Made by a program: the position numbers and the translations under genes. Below the pieces are notes generated by a model. The model ran no database searches, was not told the DNA's origin, and was given only the letters and a program-made list of their open reading frames with translations. 49,015 nucleotides of DNA from a virus: the IMG/VR virus record IMGVR_UViG_3300028393_000098, positions 1 through 49,015 of that record. The stretch is one strand, 5' to 3'. Of the stretch, positions 32,161 to 38,502 are shown in pieces. How positions within the stretch are numbered: the stretch's first letter is position 1; each line of letters begins with the position of its first letter.

Positions 32161-32234
32161 GCCCTATTAGTATAATGGTATTACACCTGTTTTGTAATCA
32201 GGTTACGGGAGTTCGATTCTCTCATGGGGCACCA
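32161..32234 (+). tRNA. tRNA-Thr (TGT)
   Basis: GCCCTAT acceptor, loop TTTGTAA with a T-T pair closing it, encoded CCA. Confidence 0.85.
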
Positions 32235-32240
32235 GTTTTA

Positions 32241-32315
32241 CGGAATATCGGCAAGTGGTATGTCACTCGCTTTGGGAGCGAGATTTCGAAAGTTCGATTC
32301 TTTCTATTCCGACCA
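32241..32315 (+). tRNA. tRNA-Pro (TGG)
   Basis: CGGAATA acceptor, stem CTCGC/GCGAG, loop TTTGGGA, encoded CCA. Confidence 0.9.
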
Positions 32316-32322
32316 TTTTTAT

Positions 32323-32397
32323 GCAGGATTAATTCAGTGGTAGAATGTTTCGTTGCCAACGAAAATGTCATCGGTTCAAATCCGATATCCTGCTCCA
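32323..32397 (+). tRNA. tRNA-Gly (GCC)
   Basis: GCAGGAT acceptor, stem TTTCG/CGAAA, loop TTGCCAA, encoded CCA. Confidence 0.9.
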
Positions 32398-32405
32398 ATT
32401 AGTAT

Positions 32406-32479
32406 GCCTCGTTAGTTCAATGGTAGAACTCTGTCTTTACACGGCAGTTACGGCAGTTCGATTCTGTCACGAGGTACCA
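32406..32479 (+). tRNA. tRNA-Val (TAC)
   Basis: GCCTCGT acceptor (G-T first pair), loop TTTACAC, encoded CCA. Confidence 0.88.
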
Positions 32480-32481
32480 AT

Positions 32482-32556
32482 GCCCGATTAGTGAAATGAA
32501 TATCACGCTGTGCTACGAACGCAGAGGTGGAGGTTTGATTCCTTCATTGGGTACCA
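32482..32556 (+). tRNA. tRNA-Arg (ACG)
   Basis: GCCCGAT acceptor, loop CTACGAA; A34 is normally edited to inosine. Encoded CCA. Confidence 0.85.
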
Positions 32557-32564
32557 AAGTTTAT

Positions 32565-32656
32565 GGAGAGTTGTCTGAGTCTGGCTTAAGGAAACAGTCT
32601 TGAAAACTGTCGGGTATGAAAGTGCTCCGTGGGTTCGAATCCCACACTCTCCTCCA
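32565..32656 (+). tRNA. tRNA-Ser (TGA)
   Basis: Class II, 92 bases, long variable arm, loop CTTGAAA, encoded CCA. Confidence 0.9.
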
Positions 32657-32663
32657 AATTTAT

Positions 32664-32753
32664 AGTGAGTGGGCAGGATGGTAATGCAGCGGATTGCTAA
32701 TCCGTAGACTTGTGAAAGCAGGTCACAGGGTTCGACTCCCTGACTCACTGCCA
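32664..32753 (+). tRNA. tRNA-Ser (GCT)
   Basis: Class II, 90 bases, loop TTGCTAA, long variable arm, encoded CCA. Confidence 0.9.
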
Positions 32754-32760
32754 AAGGATT

Positions 32761-32837
32761 GCGGATATGATGGAATTGGTATACATATTTGACTTAAAAT
32801 CAAAGTTCTCCGAGTTCAAGTCTCGGTATCCGCACCA
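32761..32837 (+). tRNA. tRNA-Leu (TAA), short variable region
   Basis: GCGGATA acceptor, stem TTTGA/TCAAA, loop CTTAAAA, encoded CCA. The variable region is only GTTCT (5 bases), where tRNA-Leu normally has a long arm. Confidence 0.8.
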
Positions 32838-32840
32838 ATT

Positions 32841-32915
32841 ACGGCATTAGTATAATGGAGAATACAGTAGGCTTCTACCCTACGAATGTGGGTTCGATTC
32901 CTGCATGCCGTACCA
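32841..32915 (+). tRNA. tRNA-Arg (TCT)
   Basis: ACGGCAT acceptor, loop CTTCTAC, encoded CCA. Suits the AGA-rich coding here. Confidence 0.88.
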
Positions 32916-32920
32916 GTTTT

Positions 32921-32995
32921 GGGCTTATAGCATAATGGCAGTGCTGACAACTCATAATTGTTAAGGTGCTGGTTCGACCCCAGCTGAGCCCACCA
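32921..32995 (+). tRNA. tRNA with CAT anticodon (Met or Ile2)
   Basis: GGGCTTA acceptor, stem GACAA/TTGTT, loop CTCATAA, encoded CCA. Elongator Met and lysidine-modified Ile2 cannot be separated by eye. Confidence 0.85.
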
Positions 32996-32997
32996 AT

Positions 32998-33074
32998 ACC
33001 CTTGTGGACAAATTGGTAAAGTCAATTCCTCAAGAGGGAATATTCTATCGGTTCGAATCCGATCAAGGGTACCA
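32998..33074 (+). tRNA. tRNA-Leu, anticodon CAA or AAG
   Basis: ACCCTTG acceptor, encoded CCA. The perfect anticodon stem ATTCC/GGAAT leaves loop TCAAGAG (AAG, with C33); shifting by one gives the normal-looking loop CTCAAGA (CAA) but breaks the stem. Short variable region. Confidence 0.65.
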
Positions 33075-33080
33075 AGTTAT

Positions 33081-33157
33081 GTGAGTGTGAAGCTGAATGG
33101 TCAGGCTGTGGATTGCAAATCCATCTTATGCAGGTTCGAATCCTGTCACTCACTCCA
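33081..33157 (+). tRNA. tRNA-Cys (GCA)
   Basis: GTGAGTG acceptor, loop TTGCAAA, encoded CCA. Last tRNA before an internal promoter. Confidence 0.85.
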
Positions 33158-33181
33158 TAACCCTACTTGCAATATGGGTTA
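33158..33181 (+). terminator. Weak hairpin after tRNA-Cys
   Basis: TAACCC/GGGTTA stem with a 12-base loop and no T run; related to the AACCCTAC terminators and, as there, followed by a TTTACT promoter. Confidence 0.35.
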
Positions 33182-33191
33182 AAAATATCGC

Positions 33192-33220
33192 TTTACTTTT
33201 ATTAAAGAATGGCGTATAAT
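33192..33220 (+). promoter_or_regulatory. Promoter inside the tRNA cluster
   Basis: TTTACT at 33192-33197 and TATAAT at 33215-33220, 17-base spacer. It should drive the second half of the tRNA cluster. Confidence 0.75.
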
Positions 33221-33300
33221 AGTAGTATAAGTTAAGTTAATCAAAAGTCCTTTCTAAGTCTTTACGTCAAGTCGGAAGCATAAGGCATAATACGGTTTTC

Positions 33301-33332
33301 TGATGGAGTTTTTCCGAGATAAAACTCTATCA
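33301..33332 (+). other. Stable hairpin before tRNA-Glu
   Basis: TGATGGAGTTTT pairs with AAAACTCTATCA (12 bp with one G-T), 8-base loop. It ends 4 bases before the tRNA, so it may guide 5' processing or stabilise the precursor. No T run, so not a terminator. Confidence 0.55.
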
Positions 33333-33336
33333 CCAT

Positions 33337-33412
33337 GCTCGGTTCGTCTATCGGTTTAGGACACTGCCCTTTCACGGCAGGAAGACCAGTTCGATTCTGG
33401 TACCGAGTGCCA
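33337..33412 (+). tRNA. tRNA-Glu (TTC)
   Basis: GCTCGGT acceptor, stem CTGCC/GGCAG, loop CTTTCAC, encoded CCA whose last base enters the downstream helix. Confidence 0.88.
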
Positions 33413-33528
33413 TTAGTTTTGCTGATGTAAGCCATTGGGTAAACGTCAACCCTCCGTAACTTATTCAATAAACAGTAAACTCGAGTAAAGCTGTTGAGAT
33501 GAGCAAATAGTGCGTCAGCAAAACTAAT
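33412..33528 (+). ncRNA. Structured spacer RNA between tRNA-Glu and tRNA-Tyr
   Basis: A perfect 14-bp helix (33412-33425 with 33515-33528) closes an 89-base interior containing GGGT/ACCC and AACAG/CTGTT hairpins. It fills the gap between two tRNAs and includes no good ORF. It could be a processed small RNA or a precursor-folding element. Confidence 0.5.
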
Positions 33529-33533
33529 AGTAT

Positions 33534-33617
33534 GGGGAAGAAGCATCAATGGTGATGCAGTGGACTGTAAATCCGCCGACTCTGTCACGACTGGTTCGAT
33601 CCCAGTATTCCCCACCA
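33534..33617 (+). tRNA. tRNA-Tyr (GTA)
   Basis: Class II, 84 bases, loop CTGTAAA, acceptor GGGGAAG (G7-A66 mismatch), encoded CCA. Confidence 0.88.
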
Positions 33618-33703
33618 CGAATTGGCACTGTAAGAAGTCCATCAGAGGTTTGACGAGCCTGCAAATCAATCAATACAATTTGCGAATTTTGTCACCATAT
33701 TTT

Positions 33704-33778
33704 GGTCTTGTCATATAGTGGTTATTATACCTGCCTGTCTAGTAGGATATCGGGGTTCGATTCCCCGCAAGATCGCCA
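33704..33778 (+). tRNA. tRNA-Asp (GTC)
   Basis: GGTCTTG acceptor, loop CTGTCTA, G73, encoded CCA. The 86-base spacer before it holds only a small GCAAAT/ATTTGC hairpin. Confidence 0.88.
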
Positions 33779-33787
33779 AGTTTCTGT

Positions 33788-33863
33788 TCCTCGATAGCTC
33801 AGTTGGTAGAGCACATGACTGTTAATCATGGGGTCGCACGTTCAAGCCGTGCTCGAGGAGCCA
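33788..33863 (+). tRNA. tRNA-Asn (GTT)
   Basis: TCCTCGA acceptor, loop CTGTTAA, G73, encoded CCA. Confidence 0.9.
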
Positions 33864-33871
33864 AAAGTTAT

Positions 33872-33945
33872 TGCGGGTTGTGATAGTCACCACTTGGTTT
33901 CATATGCCAATGTTGAAGGGGGAGCGTTACCCTCGCCCGCATCCA
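33872..33945 (+). tRNA. Degenerate tRNA-like element with CAT anticodon
   Basis: TGCGGGT pairs with GCCCGCA, followed by T73 and CCA. The anticodon stem TTGGT/GCCAA gives loop TTCATAT. The D arm is shortened (GTGA, 3-base loop, TCAC), without the usual GG, and the T loop is AGCGTTA. May be a decaying tRNA-Met or a tRNA mimic. Confidence 0.45.
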
Positions 33946-33960
33946 AATAAGTAGTAGTAT

Positions 33961-34043
33961 GCCCTGATGGTGGAATTGGTAGACACGCTGGTCTTAGAAG
34001 CCAGTACTTCGGTGTGAGAGTTCGAGTCTCTCTTAGGGCACCA
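33961..34043 (+). tRNA. tRNA-Leu (TAG)
   Basis: GCCCTGA acceptor, stem CTGGT/GCCAG, loop CTTAGAA, 11-base variable region, encoded CCA. Confidence 0.88.
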
Positions 34044-34219
34044 TTGTTGAAGATCCGAAAGCGAGGATGACTAACCATCTACCTGACTGCTGAGGGTGTA
34101 CCAACCTATATTAGTATTCCACCTCAGTTATTCGAGGAAGAAACCTATGGTGGGTTTAGGATGAGAATATAGGGACTGAAAGAAGTCTTAATCGGATATG
34201 GCAGTATCTTCAACAATGG
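34041..34219 (+). ncRNA. Structured spacer RNA with predicted pseudoknot
   Basis: A perfect 14-bp helix (34041-34054 with 34206-34219) includes the CCA of tRNA-Leu and the first bases of the next tRNA. Inside: CCGA/TCGG, the crossing helices CTGAGG/CCTCAG (34090-34095 with 34122-34127) and CCTATATT/AATATAGG (34105-34112 with 34166-34173), plus hairpins AAACC/GGTTT and GACT/AGTC. No convincing ORF. Not recognised as a known RNA class. Confidence 0.5.
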
Positions 34220-34292
34220 TGATGTAGCACAGTGGTAGTGCACCTCCTTCATACGGAGATGGTCGTTAGTTCAAATCTAACCATCACCACCA
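34218..34292 (+). tRNA. tRNA with CAT anticodon (Met or Ile2)
   Basis: GGTGATG acceptor, loop TTCATAC, encoded CCA. It has a normal G1-C72 pair, so not an initiator. Second intact CAT tRNA in the cluster; one may be Ile2. Confidence 0.85.
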
Positions 34293-34310
34293 AGCATAAG
34301 TAGTATTATC

Positions 34311-34386
34311 GGGGGTGTAGCTCAGTTGGGAGAGCGTATGCTTTGCAAGCATAATGTCGTCGGTTCGATCCCGTCCACCTCCACCA
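34311..34386 (+). tRNA. tRNA-Ala (TGC)
   Basis: GGGGGTG acceptor with G-T third pair, stem TATGC/GCATA, loop TTTGCAA, encoded CCA. Confidence 0.9.
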
Positions 34387-34406
34387 CATATTATAAGGAG
34401 AAGTAA

Positions 34407-34589
34407 ATGGCAACAAAAGGAAAAAATTCTAATCAAAAGAATCGTAAAGCTGATCCAATGCGTACTAAGAATGGTAAAGAGCGTCTTGGTCCATTAAATG
34501 TTGCGCAACTTACTGCTCTTAAAGAGCGTAGTTCTCAGAAGAAAGTTCAAGCAAAGATTCAAAAAGAAATTGATCGTAAATCAAAATAA
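34407..34589 (+). CDS. Small basic protein
   Basis: 60 aa, Lys/Arg/Asn/Gln rich (MATKGKNSNQKNRKADPMRT), helical C-terminal half. Strong AAGGAGAAG ribosome site. Follows tRNA-Ala directly. Probably nucleic-acid binding; no family recognised. Confidence 0.65.
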   Translation: MATKGKNSNQKNRKADPMRTKNGKERLGPLNVAQLTALKERSSQKKVQAKIQKEIDRKSK

Positions 34590-34595
34590 ACAAAA

Positions 34596-35126
34596 GTGTA
34601 TAAAATAATAAATGATTTACTTACTGCTGAAGAGCAAGATATATTAGAGAATTCTGTTCTTAATGAATATACATCATGGAATTTTAACAGATTTGCTGCG
34701 TATAAACATCCTGCATTTAATATAAGTAATAATACAAAGAAGCATATTAATTCTTTCCGTCATTTAATATTTGATGGGGAAATAAAAGATAAAGAATTGT
34801 TTGATAAATTTATAATTATACCACAACGTCTCGGTGCAAAAAACATTTACAATATAATTGCTCAGTTACAATTAGTAACTAGAGAAACTAATGGTCAAGT
34901 AATTAAACATATTGATATGCCAACGCATTCAACTCCATATTTTTCTACAGTATATTATGTTAATAAAAGTAATGGACCAACAGTTTTGTATAATAATGAT
35001 GGTTCTGAGCTTATTAGATGCGAGCATGAACGTGGTAAACTTATAATGTTTGATGGTAATATACTTCACCATGCATCAAAACCTACTATTGATATTAGAT
35101 GTATAGTAAATTTCTGTTGGGATTAA
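34596..35126 (+). CDS. 2-oxoglutarate/Fe(II) oxygenase-like protein
   Basis: 176 aa, GTG start 7 bases after the upstream stop; an ATG start is not available nearby. VIKHIDMPTHSTPYFSTVYY carries HxD, GKLIMFDGNILHHAS the distal His, and IDIRCIVNFCWD the Arg. All metal and 2OG residues are in place. It is one of eight such enzymes here. Substrate unknown. Confidence 0.7.
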   Translation: MYKIINDLLTAEEQDILENSVLNEYTSWNFNRFAAYKHPAFNISNNTKKHINSFRHLIFDGEIKDKELFDKFIIIPQRLGAKNIYNIIAQLQLVTRETNGQVIKHIDMPTHSTPYFSTVYYVNKSNGPTVLYNNDGSELIRCEHERGKLIMFDGNILHHASKPTIDIRCIVNFCWD

Positions 35127-35127
35127 C

Positions 35128-35625
35128 ATGGCAAAAAAATATTTAAAGTATGTTGTTACTAGAGAAGATCAATCGTTATATGAAGATTTTGACATATTCT
35201 GTAAAGAATTCAATGGAAAAAATTTATTAAATATAGGTAATAAACATGCATGGAATTTACATCAAATGATTCAGAAAATATTTTTCTGTAACTGGCCAAA
35301 TACCAATTTTAGAAAATATTTTGTAAAAGCTGAAACTTGTATTTTAAACACTGGTGATGAAATTAAACAAATATCATGCAATAATAATCCAGATAATTAT
35401 TTTGGATACTTGTGTGTAAATTCAGATAATAAGACTAATATTAATTTTACTGTTGATACTATTAAAGAAAGTATAAATTTAGAATCTAAATTATTACTAA
35501 TATCACCATCAAATTATGAAACACATTCTATACAGTGGGGAGAAACATTCCCATTATTGTTAATTAAAATTAATATAATTCCTGCAGAAAATATAAAAAA
35601 TCAATTTGATTGGACACCATTGTAA
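35128..35625 (+). CDS. Hypothetical beta-rich protein
   Basis: 165 aa with many Asn and Ile. The second half (ETCILNTGDEIKQISC ... LLLISPSNYETHSIQWG) has strand patterns like a cupin or degraded oxygenase barrel, but no HxD or iron ligands. Between two genes of the oxygenase-rich segment; function unknown. Confidence 0.55.
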   Translation: MAKKYLKYVVTREDQSLYEDFDIFCKEFNGKNLLNIGNKHAWNLHQMIQKIFFCNWPNTNFRKYFVKAETCILNTGDEIKQISCNNNPDNYFGYLCVNSDNKTNINFTVDTIKESINLESKLLLISPSNYETHSIQWGETFPLLLIKINIIPAENIKNQFDWTPL

Positions 35626-36011
35626 TGGCACATGATTTAGATGTGGCTCATATTGCTTCTAAATTATATCCTAATGATACAGTTTCTATTGGCGTAGATT
35701 CTGTTAAAAAAGAAAATAAAATAATTTACAATATATCTGTTATAGTAAGATCTTCTGGTAATAAAGCGTGTATAATATGGACAAAAGATATTGAAGATTT
35801 TATTATAGATAACACATATAGAGATATGAAAGAACTTAATCTTTTATCTAATATGTATCATGAATTATATCCATATATTAAAGAACATGAAGTTAATTTT
35901 TCAGCTAAGATACATAAAAATTGGTTCAGTCGATTTAAATATGAAGAACGAAATAATAAATTAAAAATAAGTTTTTGCCCTTGTAGCTCATTTGGTAGAG
36001 CATCTGATTAG
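35625..36011 (+). CDS. Hypothetical protein whose end overlaps a tRNA
   Basis: 128 aa from ATG 35625 (TAATG overlap with the upstream gene). The last 11 codons (about CPCSSFGRASD) are read from the 5' half of tRNA-Thr(AGT), so the C-terminus may be an accidental extension formed when the tRNA inserted. The core (NDTVSIGVDSVKKENKIIYN) has no known motif. Confidence 0.55.
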   Translation: MAHDLDVAHIASKLYPNDTVSIGVDSVKKENKIIYNISVIVRSSGNKACIIWTKDIEDFIIDNTYRDMKELNLLSNMYHELYPYIKEHEVNFSAKIHKNWFSRFKYEERNNKLKISFCPCSSFGRASD

Positions 36012-36052
36012 TAATCAGGAGGTGGGCGGTTCGAGTCCGTCCAAGGGCACCA
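35977..36052 (+). tRNA. tRNA-Thr (AGT)
   Basis: GCCCTTG acceptor, stem TCTGA/TCAGG, loop TTAGTAA, canonical T loop TTCGAGT, encoded CCA. An A34 anticodon for Thr is unusual in bacteria. Confidence 0.8.
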
Positions 36053-36054
36053 AT

Positions 36055-36128
36055 ATCTCATTGGTGTAATGGCAGCACAAATGTCTCCAAAACATTTAGT
36101 CGGGGTTCGAGTCCCTGGTGGGATGCCA
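36055..36128 (+). tRNA. tRNA-Trp (CCA)
   Basis: ATCTCAT acceptor pairing through two G-T pairs, stem AATGT/ACATT, loop CTCCAAA, G73, encoded CCA. Confidence 0.85.
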
Positions 36129-36150
36129 AATATTAGGAATAATTTTAAAT

Positions 36151-36618
36151 ATGATAGCAATAATTCCAAATTTTATTAGTTCAGATGATATTGATGTTAT
36201 AATATCGAAAACTAATTTCAATGAATTTGTTCCAATTGATTATTCTCCAGGAGTTTTGTCAAAAAACTCGTTTAGACCAGATTGTCCAATTATTTTTAGT
36301 TCTTTGACTAAACTCAATTATGGAAATTTACAGTCAATTGAAATGTTATTGTATAAAGCTAATTCATATTCACCAACACACATCGATGGAGGTTCTATTG
36401 ATGGCGGTAAACAGTGGATACGAACAGTAATATTGATGTGTTCTGACGAATATAGTGGTGGAGAATTATTATTTCCAAATCTTAATATCAATCTTAAATT
36501 ACCAAAAGGAACACTAATAAGTTTTCCAGCTGGACAGGATTCTTTATTATATTCACATGGAGTTAATAAAATAAATTCAGGTGATCGTATATCACTTGTA
36601 TTCAGATATTGCAGGTAA
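36151..36618 (+). CDS. 2-oxoglutarate/Fe(II) oxygenase, prolyl-4-hydroxylase type
   Basis: 155 aa from the ATG at 36151; the frame is open back to a GTG inside tRNA-Trp, but the AGGAA site favours the ATG. SPTHIDGGS holds HxD, YSGGELLFPNL the GGEL strand, LLYSHGVNKI the distal His, and RISLVFRY the Arg. It resembles the gene at 43907. Its last 8 bases lie in tRNA-Gly(TCC), so two tRNAs frame it tightly, as in a mobile or shuffled cassette. Confidence 0.8.
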   Translation: MIAIIPNFISSDDIDVIISKTNFNEFVPIDYSPGVLSKNSFRPDCPIIFSSLTKLNYGNLQSIEMLLYKANSYSPTHIDGGSIDGGKQWIRTVILMCSDEYSGGELLFPNLNINLKLPKGTLISFPAGQDSLLYSHGVNKINSGDRISLVFRYCR

Positions 36619-36684
36619 GCTCAAGGTGAGACGCCAGCTTTCCAAGCTGCGCTGAGTGGGGTTCGATTCCCCCTACCTGCTCCA
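36611..36684 (+). tRNA. tRNA-Gly (TCC)
   Basis: GCAGGTA acceptor, loop TTTCCAA, encoded CCA. Overlaps the end of the oxygenase gene. Last of the tRNAs; no tRNA-Phe is found in the window. Confidence 0.88.
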
Positions 36685-36718
36685 AATTTTTTAATGAGGT
36701 AAAAGAAAAGAGGTAATT

Positions 36719-37192
36719 ATGCGTAAGCAAATCGATATTGATGAAGTTAGAGATTTCATCATGGCGCAGAGTCCTGAAACAAAAGTTTATATTGGTGGTG
36801 ACTCTGAACGATTCCTAATAGGAAATGATTGGTACGCAGATTACATTATGGTTATTGTTGTTCATATTAATGGCAATAATGGTTGTAAAATTTTTGGTGA
36901 AGTACAAAGAGAGCGTGACTGGGATCAAAAGAAAGATAAGCCACGCATGCGTCTTATGAATGAAGTCTATAAGATTGCAGAATTGTACTTGAAGTTACAT
37001 GATGTATTAGAAGATAGAGAATTAGAAGTTCACTTGGATATCAACCCAAATGAAATTCATGGTTCATCATGCGTAATACATGAAGCAACTGGTTATATCC
37101 GTGGAATGTGTAATGTTATTCCAATGGTTAAGCCAAAAGCATTCGCTGCTTCATATGCTGCAGATAGATACAAGTCTTATATGGCAGCATAA
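36719..37192 (+). CDS. DUF458/YkuK-like RNase H-fold protein
   Basis: 157 aa with a GAGG site. KVYIGGDSERF (residues 22-32) and VHLDINPNEIHGSS (104-117) carry the acidic residues of an RNase H-like core, then GYIRGM and KAFAASYAADRY as in the YkuK/DUF458 family. Function is not established; an RNase H-like nuclease activity is possible. Followed by a terminator. Confidence 0.8.
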   Translation: MRKQIDIDEVRDFIMAQSPETKVYIGGDSERFLIGNDWYADYIMVIVVHINGNNGCKIFGEVQRERDWDQKKDKPRMRLMNEVYKIAELYLKLHDVLEDRELEVHLDINPNEIHGSSCVIHEATGYIRGMCNVIPMVKPKAFAASYAADRYKSYMAA

Positions 37193-37215
37193 AATATTTT
37201 TAAAAATTTATCAAA

Positions 37216-37250
37216 AATACCCTGAAATTCACGTTTCGGGGATTTTTTTT
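37216..37250 (+). terminator. Intrinsic terminator
   Basis: AATACCCTGAAA pairs with TTTCGGGG plus ATT (one T-G pair), followed by eight Ts. Confidence 0.85.
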
Positions 37251-37251
37251 A

Positions 37252-37259
37252 ACTAAATA
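37252..37259 (+). promoter_or_regulatory. Possible late promoter (ACTAAATA)
   Basis: Two changes from the T4 octamer; lies between a terminator and the virion-like gene set. Weak on sequence alone. Confidence 0.25.
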
Positions 37260-37320
37260 TTTCTACAATCCCACAGAGGGTTGGTTCCCAATAATAATAA
37301 TAACAAAGAGGAAATCAAAT

Positions 37321-37587
37321 ATGCGCAAGCGTGTCAAAACAATCACAGAAGAAACTCATGAGTACGGCACAATCGTTCTCGAAACTCCACTTTATTCAGC
37401 ACTCTTAGGTTTGGCCACAGCAGATGGCGTAACACACGAGCACATTGATATGTGGATTGAGAAAACTTGTACTATCAGTGAAGAGGTAGAGGGAGACCCA
37501 CTAACAGTGGCAGATCATCTAGTTCCTATCACGGTAGGTACTCCAGCTGCAGCACCAGCAACAGCAATGGCTGCAGCAGCTTACTAA
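37321..37587 (+). CDS. Small hypothetical protein, possibly virion-associated
   Basis: 88 aa with strong GAGG site. Helical centre (LLGLATADGVTHEHIDMW), Ala/Pro/Thr-rich tail (TPAAAPATAMAAAAY). First of a run of low-charge, probably virion-associated genes. No family recognised. Confidence 0.65.
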   Translation: MRKRVKTITEETHEYGTIVLETPLYSALLGLATADGVTHEHIDMWIEKTCTISEEVEGDPLTVADHLVPITVGTPAAAPATAMAAAAY

Positions 37588-37603
37588 AAAGAATTTTGGG
37601 TAA

Positions 37604-37634
37604 CACCAGATCGCGTGGTGATGGCGAACATCAC
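37604..37634 (+). promoter_or_regulatory. Overlapping, mutually exclusive hairpins in a leader
   Basis: CACCA/TGGTG (37604-37620) and GTGATG/CATCAC (37618-37634) share the bases GTG, so only one can form. They sit in the leader of the Gly-rich gene and may be a weak attenuator; no ligand class recognised. Confidence 0.3.
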
Positions 37635-37674
37635 TTTGAAATTTCAATAACAACAATAAAAAAAGGAAATTAAA

Positions 37675-38451
37675 ATGGCAGAAATTCTACAACCAAGTGG
37701 CATGATGATGAGTGGCGGTGACGGAGGTCTTGGCTTTGGCTCAGGTGGCGGTCTAATTGGTGGTCTTATCTTAGGATCACTATTACGTCAAGGTAATGGC
37801 GGTTTATTCGGTGGTGGTACAGATGGTGGTGCAGCAGCTGCTGCTCTTCGTTCGCCTCCAGAACAAGCAGCAGCTAACATGGCATTGATGCAATCTATTG
37901 GTCAAGTTGACAAGTCAGTTGCAGTTGCAAGTGCTGCAATGGAAGCAAGTCAAGCACAGCAATCTCTTGGATTGACTAACCAGTTCAACGCTACAACAGG
38001 TTCATTGGCAACTCGTCTAGATGGCGTTAAAGACGCAGTTAATGGTAACTCTGTTGCTTTAATGCAACAATTGAATCAAGTTAACACTCAAGTGATGCAA
38101 ACTGCTAATGATACACAAACAGCAGTTTATAATGATGGTGACAAGACTCGTGCATTGATTGTTGCTCAGTACGAAGCAGCATTGAATCGTCAATTGTCTG
38201 ATGCTAATGCAGCAGTTATTGCTCTTCAAACTCGTTTTGAAAATGCAGAGCGTAGCCGTGGTATTGAAGTTACTACAACTAACAACATTAACCAAATGCA
38301 ACAACAAACTCAACAACAGCAACAGTACGGTCAATTGTACAATGCTTTGTGGGCTCTTGCACAAAACATTCAAAATACCAACTCAGCGATTAATGTAGGT
38401 TCTGGCACTCAAACTGCCAACCCACTTAATACAAATACTAACATTCGTTAA
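37675..38451 (+). CDS. Gly-rich/coiled-coil structural-type protein
   Basis: 258 aa. Residues 1-60 are Gly-rich (GGDGGLGFGSGGGLIGGLIL); 62-200 form a long amphipathic, Ala/Gln-rich coiled-coil; 205-258 are Gln/Asn rich (NQMQQQTQQQQQYG). Strong AAGGAAA site. Composition suggests an abundant fibre-like or scaffold protein. A terminator follows at once. Confidence 0.65.
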   Translation: MAEILQPSGMMMSGGDGGLGFGSGGGLIGGLILGSLLRQGNGGLFGGGTDGGAAAAALRSPPEQAAANMALMQSIGQVDKSVAVASAAMEASQAQQSLGLTNQFNATTGSLATRLDGVKDAVNGNSVALMQQLNQVNTQVMQTANDTQTAVYNDGDKTRALIVAQYEAALNRQLSDANAAVIALQTRFENAERSRGIEVTTTNNINQMQQQTQQQQQYGQLYNALWALAQNIQNTNSAINVGSGTQTANPLNTNTNIR

Positions 38452-38462
38452 TTGAAATGAAG

Positions 38463-38490
38463 CCCATCCTCACAAGGGGTGGGTTTTCTT
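38463..38490 (+). terminator. Intrinsic terminator
   Basis: CCCATCC/GGGTGGG stem with a 7-base loop, then TTTTCTTTT. The next gene starts 13 bases on, so read-through or a separate promoter is needed. Confidence 0.75.
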
Positions 38491-38502
38491 TTAGGAGAAT
38501 GT

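Noticed and set aside
34041-34219. Group I intron, hammerhead ribozyme, tmRNA or missing tRNA-Phe as explanation of the spacer
   Set aside because: I could not find the group I core elements, a CTGANGA/GAAA hammerhead core, a tmRNA tag ORF, or a tRNA acceptor and T loop around the ACTGAAAG string.
31829-34386. ORFs across the tRNA cluster on both strands
   Set aside because: They read through clear cloverleafs with encoded CCA and encode only tRNA-derived peptides.
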